64,000 bases of DNA. Source: Achromobacter kerstersii (GTDB lineage: Bacteria > Pseudomonadota > Gammaproteobacteria > Burkholderiales > Burkholderiaceae_B). The position numbers and the translations under genes are program-made. Of this stretch, positions 1-7,299 are shown in pieces. Under the pieces are notes generated by a model that made no database searches, was not told where the DNA came from, and saw only the letters and a list, made by a program, of their open reading frames with translations. The stretch spans positions 310,001 to 374,000 of the forward strand of contig NZ_CADIJQ010000004.1 in the NCBI RefSeq assembly GCF_902859595.1, given 5' to 3'. Every line of letters starts with the position of its first letter. The first letter of the stretch is position 1.

Positions 1-760
1 TGTGATGCGAGATCAGCACCGGTGCGCCGCCCGCCGCGCCCACCGCGAAGGCTTCGTCCAGCGCCGCGAAGATGCGGTCGCCTTCGTCGCGGATATGGCT
101 GGCGTACAGGCCGCCGTGTTCGCGCAGCACGCTGGCCACCGCCATCAGTTCGTCCAGCGTGGCGGGCATGGCGGCTGGATACGCCGTGCCGGTCGACAAA
201 CCGATCGCGCCGCTTTGCATGGCCTCGCGCAGCAAGGCCTGCATGTGTTCGATCTCGCTGGCGGTGGCGGGCCGGTCCAGCTCGTCCATGGCGGCGGCGC
301 GCAGCGACGTATGGCCCACCAGGCAGGCGGCGTTCACGGCGGGTGGGTGGCGGTCCAGGTTGCGCAGGTAGGCGCCAAACGTTTCGTAGGGAAAATCGCT
401 GACGTCATTGCCCAACAGGTTGACCGGCGCCGGCACGTCGCTGCGCCAGCCCGAACGCCACGGGGCCTGACTGATGCCGCAGTTGCCCGTCACGACCGTC
501 GTCACGCCCTGACTCAGCTTGGCGGGCATGCAGGGGTCGATCGACAGGTAGCGGTCGTCGTGGGTGTGGGTGTCGATGAAGCCGGGCGCGACGATGCGGC
601 CGGCGGCATCCAGCACTTGCGCGGCCTGTGCGCCATGCAAGTCGCCAACGGCCGCGATGCGGCCCGCGCGCACGGCCACATCGGCGCGGACGCGGTCAGC
701 GCCCGTGCCATCAATCACCGTGCCTCCACGGATCAGCAAGTCGTAGCGTTCTTGGATCAT
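1..760 (-). CDS. N-acyl-D-amino-acid deacylase (D-aminoacylase), 3' end cut by window
   Basis: Reading leftward from the ATG at 760 gives MIQERYDLLIRGGTVIDGTG, then a metal-binding GFIDTHTHDD motif and GNCG, typical of the D-aminoacylase/N-acyl-D-glutamate deacylase branch of the amidohydrolase superfamily. Later come SGAIGLSTG and SHIRDEGD, also typical of that branch. The family hydrolyses N-acyl-D-amino acids to D-amino acid plus acid in the cytoplasm. About 253 residues are visible, roughly half of the usual ~480-500. The start is not certain: an in-frame GTG lies at 775 and neither has a good ribosome binding site; the ATG at 806 is out of frame. It is the last visible gene of the leftward operon with the Bug receptor, PLP lyase and D-carbamoylase. 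Confidence 0.88.
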   Translation of the reverse strand, partial: MIQERYDLLIRGGTVIDGTGADRVRADVAVRAGRIAAVGDLHGAQAAQVLDAAGRIVAPGFIDTHTHDDRYLSIDPCMPAKLSQGVTTVVTGNCGISQAPWRSGWRSDVPAPVNLLGNDVSDFPYETFGAYLRNLDRHPPAVNAACLVGHTSLRAAAMDELDRPATASEIEHMQALLREAMQSGAIGLSTGTAYPAAMPATLDELMAVASVLREHGGLYASHIRDEGDRIFAALDEAFAVGAAGGAPVLISHH

Positions 761-806
761 GGCGTTCTGGATCACGGCGTTCTGGGTCACGGCGGTCAGG
801 GTCATG
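746..806 (-). repeat. Degenerate 15-bp tandem repeat over the D-aminoacylase start
   Basis: Four units (746-760, 761-775, 776-791, 792-806) resemble each other. Read leftward each begins with ATG or GTG and continues like AYCCAGAACGCC. The unit at 776-791 carries one extra base, which puts the ATG at 806 out of frame with the gene. Confidence 0.6.
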
Positions 807-810
807 GCGG

Positions 811-1797
811 TCAGTCGATCTTCACGTTGGCTTGCTTGATCACCTGCGCCCACACCGGGCGTTCGGCATGCGCGCGGTCAAACAACTGCTGGCGCGGGCC
901 GATGTTCGGCACATAGGCCAGGCTCTTCAGCTTTTCCTGCACGTCGGGCGATTGCAGCGCCTTGTTCATCGCGGCGTTCAGGTAGTCCAGCACCTTCGGG
1001 TCGGTGCCGGCGGGCGCCACGTACCCTGTCCACGCCACCGCGCGATAGCCCTTCAAGCCCTGCTCGTCCATCGTGGCAAGCGCAGGCATGGACGGATCAC
1101 GTTGCAGGTCGGTCACGGCCAGCGGCACGACCTTGCCCTGGTCCACGAACGACGCGATGGACGAGATGTTGTCGAACACCAGATCGGCTTCGCCCCGCAG
1201 CACGGCCAGGTCCGCCTCGACACCGCCCTTGTACGGCACGTGCATGAATTCCACGCCCGCCATCGAACTGAACATGGCGGCGCTCAGGTGCCCTGTCGTG
1301 CCGTTGCCGCCAGACGACACCACCAGCTTGCCCGGCTCCTTCTTGGCCAGTGCAATCAGGTCGGCCACGCTCTTGACGTTCAAGCCCGGGCGCACGGCCA
1401 GGATGTTCTGCACGGAACCGGTCAACGCCACGGGCGCCAATTGCTTGTCGGCGTCGTATTGCAGCTTGGCGTACAGGCCCTGGTTGATGGCCAGCGTGGC
1501 CACGTTGGCGAACCCGATCGTGTAGCCATCGGGCGTGGCGTTGGCCACCGCCTGCGTGCCGATGATGCCGGAGGCGCCCGTGCGGTTCTGCACCACGAAG
1601 TTGCCGCCCGTCTGCTTGGCCATTTCGGCGGCCAGCAGGCGCGACACGATGTCGGGCGTGGTGCCGGTGTTGAACGGCACGATGATGGTGACGGGATGCT
1701 CGGGGTAGGCGGCCTGGGCGGCGGACGCCGCCGTCAGGCTCAGCACGGCGCTCGCCGCAGCGAGCCAGCGCTTGGCGCTGCTTTGGTACGTGGACAT
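811..1797 (-). CDS. Bug-family (tripartite tricarboxylate type) periplasmic solute-binding protein
   Basis: The 328-residue protein starts with a Sec signal peptide (hydrophobic residues about 11-28, cleavage near SAAQA-AYPEHP). The mature start YPEHPVTIIVPFNTGTTPDI is the hallmark of the Bug/TctC receptor family. These bind carboxylates, amino acids or related small acids in the periplasm, and in Bordetella relatives most are orphans without a neighbouring membrane transporter, as here. The start has a clear AAGGAAG site 8 bases upstream. It lies between the PLP lyase and D-aminoacylase genes on the same strand, so its ligand may be an N-substituted D-amino acid (inference). The more usual GG(P/G) after PFxxG is replaced by NTGTTPD. 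Confidence 0.93.
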   Translation of the reverse strand: MSTYQSSAKRWLAAASAVLSLTAASAAQAAYPEHPVTIIVPFNTGTTPDIVSRLLAAEMAKQTGGNFVVQNRTGASGIIGTQAVANATPDGYTIGFANVATLAINQGLYAKLQYDADKQLAPVALTGSVQNILAVRPGLNVKSVADLIALAKKEPGKLVVSSGGNGTTGHLSAAMFSSMAGVEFMHVPYKGGVEADLAVLRGEADLVFDNISSIASFVDQGKVVPLAVTDLQRDPSMPALATMDEQGLKGYRAVAWTGYVAPAGTDPKVLDYLNAAMNKALQSPDVQEKLKSLAYVPNIGPRQQLFDRAHAERPVWAQVIKQANVKID

Positions 1798-1851
1798 GGT
1801 TTTCTTCCTTGGACTGTTATGGGTGTTTCCACGCCAGCTCTGCGTCTGGCG

Positions 1852-1887
1852 CGGGTACTGCGGGTACTGCGGGTACTGCGGTACTGC
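1852..1887. repeat. Four copies of a 9-bp tandem repeat (CGGGTACTG)
   Basis: The 140-bp spacer between the PLP lyase stop and the Bug start carries about four consecutive CGGGTACTG units, the last one lacking a base. I see no function; slippage could change the spacing between the two operon genes. Confidence 0.7.
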
Positions 1888-1937
1888 ATGGCAAGAGTCC
1901 TGGCGGCTCCCGTCAACCGGGAGCCCGGCGCGAACAA

Positions 1938-2966
1938 TTACTCCAGCGCGATTTGTCGCAACAAGGGCAAATCGATATTTCCGCCCGACAGCACGATGAC
2001 GGCGTCGCGGCCGTCGGCCGAGATATGGCCCGCCAGCAACGCGGCCAACGCCACCGCGCCGCCCGGTTCCACGACCAGACGCAATTCATCCAGTGCGAAA
2101 CGAATCGCGGCGGCAACTTCGGCATCGCTGACCGACACCGCCGCGCTGAGGCTGCGGCTGTTGATCGCATAGGGCAGTTCAGCAGGCGTCGCGGCTTGCA
2201 ACGCATCGCAAATGGTCTTGGCGCCAGCCGGATTGCTTTCGCGCTTGCCGGACGCCAGGGACCGCACTGTGTCGTCGTACTCACGCGGTTCCACCGCGAC
2301 CATGCGGGCCTGCGGCGCCAGCTCACGCAACACCAGCGAACACCCCGCCGCCATGCCGCCCCCGCCGCAAGGCGTGGCGAAGAGGCCCAGGCTTTCGCGT
2401 GCGGCCGCGGGCAGGTCTTGCAAGGCTTCCAGCGCCAGCGTGCCTTGCGCCGCCAGCACATCGGGGTGATCACCCGGCGGCAACAAGGTCGCGCCGGTTT
2501 CGGCCAGCAGCCGCATGCCGATGGCTTCGCGGCTTTCGCGCAGGCGGTCATACCGCACGACCTTCGCGCCATGGCGCAGCGCCTTTTCCACCTTGTTCTC
2601 TGGCGCATCCACCGGCATCACGATGGTCGCAGGCACGCCCAGGCAACGGCTGGCCCATGCCACCGCCTGCCCGTGGTTGCCGGTTGAGTACGCCACCACG
2701 CCGCGCGCGCGTTGCGCGGCATCCATATTCAGCAGTGCGTTGAACGCGCCACGCGCCTTGAACGAGCCGGTGACTTGCAGGTTTTCCAGCTTCAGCCAGA
2801 TGGGCGCTTGCGCGCGCTCATCCAGCACGGGCGAGCGCAGCAGCATCGTGCGGCGCACGTGAGGGGCCAGGCGCTCGGCGGCGGCGGTGACGTCGGCGTA
2901 GCCGGGCACGCGCATCGTGCCCAGCATTTCATGTTCGATGGTCGGAGGCAGTAGCGTCGCGGTCAT
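1938..2966 (-). CDS. Threonine/serine dehydratase-like PLP-dependent ammonia-lyase
   Basis: The 342-residue protein has the fold-type II PLP signature: the Schiff-base lysine in GSFKARGA (K70), the asparagine-containing STGNHGQAVAW stretch, and a glycine-rich phosphate loop (PCGGGGMAAG, near residue 200). Such enzymes deaminate beta-hydroxy amino acids (serine, threonine, 3-hydroxyaspartate) to 2-oxo acids. No C-terminal ACT regulatory domain is present, so this is the short catabolic type rather than biosynthetic IlvA. It sits second in the leftward operon after D-carbamoylase, so the substrate may be a D- or hydroxy-amino acid released by its neighbours (inference). The exact substrate cannot be read from sequence. 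Confidence 0.85.
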   Translation of the reverse strand: MTATLLPPTIEHEMLGTMRVPGYADVTAAAERLAPHVRRTMLLRSPVLDERAQAPIWLKLENLQVTGSFKARGAFNALLNMDAAQRARGVVAYSTGNHGQAVAWASRCLGVPATIVMPVDAPENKVEKALRHGAKVVRYDRLRESREAIGMRLLAETGATLLPPGDHPDVLAAQGTLALEALQDLPAAARESLGLFATPCGGGGMAAGCSLVLRELAPQARMVAVEPREYDDTVRSLASGKRESNPAGAKTICDALQAATPAELPYAINSRSLSAAVSVSDAEVAAAIRFALDELRLVVEPGGAVALAALLAGHISADGRDAVIVLSGGNIDLPLLRQIALE

Positions 2967-3008
2967 GAGGCAGGTTCAATCCAGAGAAAGAGTCGATTGG
3001 GGCGCGCG

Positions 3009-3998
3009 TCAGACCGACGGCGTCCACACGGCGGGGGCCACGCTGCCGGTCTGTTCGACCAGGCGGGTATACGCTTCGGGGCGGCGGTGTTTGGCGAAGT
3101 TGAAGACGGTGTTGCGGCCCAGCTCGCACAGATCCAGATCGCAGTCGGCAACGATCAGTTCGTCGTCCCAGGTGGCGGCCATGGCGATGATTTCGCCTTG
3201 CGGATTGACGATGATGGAATGGCCCAGCAACTCGTGGCCGTCTTCGGTGCCGGCTTTGGCGACGGCGGCGGCGAAGGTGGCGTTCTGGTAGCAGCCCGCC
3301 TGAATCGACAGATGCGAGTGCAGCACGCGCAGGTGGTGCGCTTCAAAGCCGCGGTTGTCCTGATTGCGGCTGGGCGTGTTGTAGCCCAGCATGACGAGCT
3401 CCACCTGTTGCAAACCCAGCACGCGCCACGCTTCCGGCCAGCGCCGGTCATTGCAGATCAGCATGCCCAGGTTAGCGTCCACGCCCGGCGCAACGGGTGC
3501 GCGCACCACCGGAAAGCCCAGATTGCCCACTTCGAAATAGCGCTTTTCCAGATGCTGCACCTGGCGGTGCTCGGCAAATTCCGCGTGACCCGGCAGGTGG
3601 ACCTTGCGGTACTTCAGCACGATCTCGCCATTGGGCGCGATGACAACCGACGTATTGAAGCGGCGCTTGCGCACGATGCCCTGCTCGTCCGGTTCCCACG
3701 CCAGCTCGGCGTAGCCCAGATACACCATCACGCCAAAGCGCTTGATGGCGTCAAACAGCGGCTGCGTGGCGGGCGACGGCAGGCTGGGTTCGAACCAGGC
3801 GTCGGCCTCGTCCAGGTCTTCGCAGTACCAGCGCGGGAAAAACGTCGTCAGCGCCAGCTCGGGAAACACCACCACCTGCGCGCCCCGCTGGTGCGCGCGC
3901 TCCAACAATCGGAGCATGCGGCCGATCACCCCCTCGCGCCCCTCGGCACGTTGAATGGGACCCAACTGGGCGGCGGCGACAGTGACGATGCGGGACAT
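3009..3998 (-). CDS. N-carbamoyl-D-amino acid hydrolase (D-carbamoylase), nitrilase superfamily
   Basis: The 329-residue protein carries the carbon-nitrogen hydrolase triad: E47 in FPELALTTFFPRW, K132 in KYRKVHLPG and C182 in LICNDRRWPE. The neighbouring motifs TTFFPRWY, RRWPEAWR and NTPSRNQD resemble Agrobacterium-type D-carbamoylase, which cleaves N-carbamoyl-D-amino acids to D-amino acid, CO2 and ammonia. The start at 3998 is chosen because an AGGA site lies about 10 bases upstream and the homologous region begins at MSRIVTVAAAQ; the 61-codon extension further upstream has no family resemblance. It is about 25 residues longer than the classical 304-residue enzyme. It is the first gene of the operon divergent from the LysR gene. 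Confidence 0.88.
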   Translation of the reverse strand: MSRIVTVAAAQLGPIQRAEGREGVIGRMLRLLERAHQRGAQVVVFPELALTTFFPRWYCEDLDEADAWFEPSLPSPATQPLFDAIKRFGVMVYLGYAELAWEPDEQGIVRKRRFNTSVVIAPNGEIVLKYRKVHLPGHAEFAEHRQVQHLEKRYFEVGNLGFPVVRAPVAPGVDANLGMLICNDRRWPEAWRVLGLQQVELVMLGYNTPSRNQDNRGFEAHHLRVLHSHLSIQAGCYQNATFAAAVAKAGTEDGHELLGHSIIVNPQGEIIAMAATWDDELIVADCDLDLCELGRNTVFNFAKHRRPEAYTRLVEQTGSVAPAVWTPSV

Positions 3999-4294
3999 AA
4001 GGCGTTCCTGGAGGGTGAAAGGGAGCTTGCTGGCAGCATGCCGCGCGGCGCGCGCGCCGGGAAGCCGTCCCGTAGCGCAGAAAATCGCGTGCAGCGACGG
4101 GAGAAATCCGCTGGAAACCGTTGAAAACAAAGGGTTCTGACGGCAGCACCGCACGCGGAAAAACTGCCAAGGACTGTGCATTTAGTTATGGGCTACGCGC
4201 AAAACGTCATGGCGCGCGCGTGGCGGGCACGCCGCGCGACCCGGCCAGGCCATAAAATGGCAGCCACCCTTTTCCTTTGCGGACGTTCCTTCCC
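3999..4294. promoter_or_regulatory. Divergent promoter region between D-carbamoylase operon and LysR gene
   Basis: These 296 bases separate two divergent genes, the usual site for a LysR-type operator. The sequence is GC-rich with a less GC-rich part near 4160-4200. I could not pick a convincing T-N11-A box or sigma-70 promoter by eye. Confidence 0.5.
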
Positions 4295-5233
4295 ATGGCC
4301 GGCCCCCTCCCTTCGGCGCCCGGAGCCCTGACGCTTCGCCAGATCGAGGTTTTCCACGCGGTGATGTTGACCGGTTCGCTAAGCGAAGCCGGCCGCATGC
4401 TGTCCGTGACGCAGCCCGCCGTGAGCCGCGTGCTGGCCTCCGCTGAAAACCGCTTGCGCTACCAGCTGTTTGAACGCGTCAAAGGCCGGCTGCACCCCAC
4501 GCCGGAAGCGCGGCGGCTGTACGCCGAGGCCGAAGAAATCTTCGGCCGCGTCAATCGCTTCAACGCCCTGGCGGGCGCGTTGGGCGCAGGGTCGGCCGGC
4601 ACGGTCAGCCTGGTGTCCAGCCCCAGCTTCAGCGAATGGCTGATTCCGCACGCCATCCAGAAGTTTCGTGAACGCCACCCCGACACGCCCATCCGCTACC
4701 GGCCGCTGGCCTTTGATGCGCTGTTGCCGCACCTGCTGCTGGGTCAGGCCGACTTTGGCTTGGCCTCGATGCCGCCCCCGGTCAACGCCAATATCGTCAG
4801 TGAAGAAATCGGCCAGGGCTGGCTGGGTTGTGCGGTGCCGCGCGGCCATCCGCTGGCGGTGCGCAGCCGCGTGCGAGCGGAAGACCTGCAAGGGCATCTG
4901 CTGATCGGCTACGGCGCGGACACGCCATTTGGGCGGCTGGCCAGCCGCTTTCTGAATTCCGGCCCGGTGCCGGTGCAGCCGCAAATTGAAATCCGCTCGA
5001 CACCCGAAGCGCTGGCGTTGGTGCGCCAAGGCGTGGGCGTGGCGTTGATCGAGTCGTTCGGCTATCACCCAAGCTTCGGCAAAGACTTCGTGCTGTTGCC
5101 CACCGACCCGGCGCTGGGCCATGCGATTCATTTGCTGCATTCGGCCAGCAGCCCGCTATCGAGCACCGCGCGGCGCTTTGCCAGCGTGCTGAAGGCGCTG
5201 ATCAAGCAGGCGCAGAAAGACGCGCCTTTCTAA
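4295..5233 (+). CDS. LysR-family transcriptional regulator
   Basis: The 312-residue protein has an N-terminal winged helix-turn-helix (about residues 13-72: LTLRQIEVFHAVMLTGSLSE then TQPAVSRVL) and a LysR substrate-binding domain to the end. The ATG at 4295 is preferred; an in-frame TTG at 4277 would add six residues. It is divergent from the D-carbamoylase/PLP lyase/Bug/D-aminoacylase operon and is most likely its activator, with a D-amino acid or N-carbamoyl derivative as co-inducer (inference). The 3' end converges with pxpA. Confidence 0.93.
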   Translation: MAGPLPSAPGALTLRQIEVFHAVMLTGSLSEAGRMLSVTQPAVSRVLASAENRLRYQLFERVKGRLHPTPEARRLYAEAEEIFGRVNRFNALAGALGAGSAGTVSLVSSPSFSEWLIPHAIQKFRERHPDTPIRYRPLAFDALLPHLLLGQADFGLASMPPPVNANIVSEEIGQGWLGCAVPRGHPLAVRSRVRAEDLQGHLLIGYGADTPFGRLASRFLNSGPVPVQPQIEIRSTPEALALVRQGVGVALIESFGYHPSFGKDFVLLPTDPALGHAIHLLHSASSPLSSTARRFASVLKALIKQAQKDAPF

Positions 5234-5274
5234 AGAATCCCCTATCAACGACGCGCGCTGCGTGGCGGCGCGCC

Positions 5275-6051
5275 TTACTGAAAGTCCAGCTGCGAAATCG
5301 GCCGCAGGCGCACGCCTTCGGCCAGCAGCGCATCGCGCACGGCCTGCGCAATGGCGACCCCTTGCGGGTTGTCCCCATGCACGCAGATCGTGTGCACCGG
5401 CATCGCCACCACCTTGCCGCCCACCGTCCGTATCGCCTGTTCGCGCACCATGCGCAGGGCCTGCGCGGCCGCCGCCACCGGGTCATGGATGACCGCGCCC
5501 GGTTCACTGCGCGGCAGCGTCAGGCCGTTGTCGCCATAGAGCCGATCCGCAAACACTTCGCACGCCACGCGGATGCCCGCCCGCCGCGCCGCGCGCTCGG
5601 TTTCGTTATGCGGCGTGCACACCAGCACCAGGTCCGGGTCCAGCGCGCGCATGGCCCACGTCAACGCTTCGGACAAGGCGCGGTCTTCGAAGGCCTGCGT
5701 GGCCAGCGCGCCATGCAGCTTCACATGCGACACGCGATGCCCCGCCGCGCGCGCCATGCCCTGCATCGCGGCGATCTGGTACGCAATCATGTCGCCAATC
5801 GCTTGCGGGCTATCGCCCGTGATCTTGCGCCGGCCAAATCCCCACAGGTCGTTAAAGCCCGGATGCGCGCCCACATCTATGCCCCGTTTTAGGGCGGATG
5901 CCGCCGTTTGGTGCATGACGGAAGCATCGCCACCGTGAAATCCGCAGGCCACGTTGGCCGATGTGATGAGGTCCAGCATGGCCTCGTCTGCGCCGATTTT
6001 GTAGGGGCCAAAGCTCTCTCCCAGGTCGGAATTGAGGTCTACGTCGTACAT
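5275..6051 (-). CDS. pxpA: 5-oxoprolinase subunit A (LamB/YcsF family)
   Basis: The 258-residue protein begins MYDVDLNSDLGESFG and contains ANVACGFHGGD and VKLHGAL, the conserved motifs of the LamB/YcsF family. Together with PxpB and PxpC it forms the ATP-dependent 5-oxoprolinase that opens pyroglutamate to glutamate. The start at 6051 is fixed by a GGAG site about 8 bases upstream and by the family's N-terminus; a longer reading to 6198 would run through the operator. It is unusual in being divergent from pxpB and pxpC, which lie beyond the ABC transporter genes. Confidence 0.93.
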   Translation of the reverse strand: MYDVDLNSDLGESFGPYKIGADEAMLDLITSANVACGFHGGDASVMHQTAASALKRGIDVGAHPGFNDLWGFGRRKITGDSPQAIGDMIAYQIAAMQGMARAAGHRVSHVKLHGALATQAFEDRALSEALTWAMRALDPDLVLVCTPHNETERAARRAGIRVACEVFADRLYGDNGLTLPRSEPGAVIHDPVAAAAQALRMVREQAIRTVGGKVVAMPVHTICVHGDNPQGVAIAQAVRDALLAEGVRLRPISQLDFQ

Positions 6052-6097
6052 GTGTGGGACTCCGAAAAAAAAGCGAATGTCGATGTTTGGCATACCG

Positions 6098-6120
6098 TTG
6101 GCATGCAATTTGCATGCCAA
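6098..6120. promoter_or_regulatory. Perfect 23-bp palindrome, candidate GntR operator
   Basis: The arm TTGGCATGCAA (6098-6108) is followed by one base and its exact inverse complement (6110-6120). An extra half-site TTGGCAT occurs just upstream at about 6088-6094. It sits between pxpA and the ABC operon, whose fifth gene from the transporter start leads into a GntR/FCD regulator. Short AT/GC-alternating palindromes of this size are typical of FadR/FCD-type GntR operators. Confidence 0.7.
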
Positions 6121-6197
6121 GGACTTGCTGAGGCGATATGCCCAGGATCGGGGCAGGTCTGCCCATCGCGTTTTTCTTCTCGAACGGAGTCCAAGCA

Positions 6198-7247
6198 ATG
6201 CATCTCAAATGGAAGAATGTCACGTGCGCCGTCGCCGCCACGTTGGCAATGGCCACAGGCGTGGCGCAAGCCGCCGAACTCAATTTCGCAAGCTGGGGCG
6301 GCAATTACCAGGGCGCCATCCGTGACGCGTGGCTCAAGCCGTTCTCGAAGGAAAGCGGCATCACCATCCACGAGGACACCGACCCGCAAGTGGCGAAGAT
6401 CCGCGCCATGATCGACACCAAGTCGGTCACGTGGGACGTCGTGACCGAGAACAGCGCCCGCCTCACGCGCGGCATCAAGCTGGGCGTGTTTGAAAAGATC
6501 ACGCCGGACATGGTCAAGCAGGATCACGTCATTGCCAACGCACGCAACGACTATGGCGTGCCGTCGGAAATCTTCTCGACCAACATCGGCTTTTCCACAC
6601 AGGCCTTCCCCGCCGGCAAGCCGCAACCCAGCACCTTTGCAGACTTCTGGGATGTAGAGAAATTCCCCGGCAAGCGCACCATGCAGGATGACCCGGCAAC
6701 GGTCATCGAGGCTGCGCTGATCGCCGATGGCGTAGCGCCCGCCGACGTCTACAAGGTGCTGGCCACCAAAGAAGGCCTGGACCGCGCCTTCAAGAAGATC
6801 GAAGCCATCAAGCCGCATGTGGCGCGCTGGTGGAAAAGCGGCGCCGAGCCCGTCAACGCGCTGGGCAGCGGCGAAGTCGTGATGGCGCTGGGTTGGAACG
6901 GGCGCTTTCAGGCCGGTATCGACTCGGGCCTGCCGATTGCGATGGGCTGGGGCGACAGCATTGCGCAAGTCGGCTACTTCGCCATCGTCAAGGGTTCGCC
7001 CAACCGCGATGCGGCCATCAAGCTCTTGAACTTCATGATCCAGCCCAAGAACCAGGCCGAGTTCAGCAAGTACATCGCCTACGGCCCGACCACCGAAGCG
7101 GCGCTGCCCCTGATTGACGCCAAGCGGCTGGAACGTCTGCCGTCGACCACCGAGCGCCTGAAGAACAGCATCTTCCTGAACTCGGAATTCTGGGACGCAA
7201 ACGGCCCCGCCATCACCGAGCGCTACAACCAGGTCCGCGCCCGCTGA
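6198..7247 (+). CDS. ABC transporter periplasmic substrate-binding protein (PotD-like)
   Basis: The 349-residue protein has a signal peptide (residues 1-25, cleavage after VAQA) and the mature start AELNFASWGGNYQGAIRDAW typical of the spermidine/putrescine-type binding proteins. It is followed by permease and ATPase genes and then pxpB-pxpC, so the cargo may be 5-oxoproline or another lactam or amide rather than a polyamine (inference from context). The start at 6198 has CGGAG 8-12 bases upstream; the upstream extension to 6138 would have no signal peptide in the right place. Confidence 0.92.
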   Translation: MHLKWKNVTCAVAATLAMATGVAQAAELNFASWGGNYQGAIRDAWLKPFSKESGITIHEDTDPQVAKIRAMIDTKSVTWDVVTENSARLTRGIKLGVFEKITPDMVKQDHVIANARNDYGVPSEIFSTNIGFSTQAFPAGKPQPSTFADFWDVEKFPGKRTMQDDPATVIEAALIADGVAPADVYKVLATKEGLDRAFKKIEAIKPHVARWWKSGAEPVNALGSGEVVMALGWNGRFQAGIDSGLPIAMGWGDSIAQVGYFAIVKGSPNRDAAIKLLNFMIQPKNQAEFSKYIAYGPTTEAALPLIDAKRLERLPSTTERLKNSIFLNSEFWDANGPAITERYNQVRAR

Positions 7248-7267
7248 TCCGCCACCTTCCTTACCCA

Positions 7268-7291
7268 GACGCCGGCGTGCGCGCCGGCGTC
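7268..7291 (+). other. Intergenic hairpin between binding-protein and permease genes
   Basis: GACGCCGGCG (7268-7277) pairs perfectly with CGCCGGCGTC (7282-7291) around a 4-base loop, with no U-run. This is a common place for an mRNA-stabilising hairpin that raises binding-protein yield over the membrane components (general knowledge; not shown here). Confidence 0.65.
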
Positions 7292-7299
7292 CCCCTGCC

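Noticed and set aside
1852..1887. CRISPR-like short repeats
   Set aside because: Units are only 9 bp with no spacers; it is a simple tandem repeat.
628..2172. 514-codon open frame on the plus strand
   Set aside because: Runs antisense to D-aminoacylase, Bug and PLP lyase genes; composition is Arg/His/Gly-rich shadow sequence.
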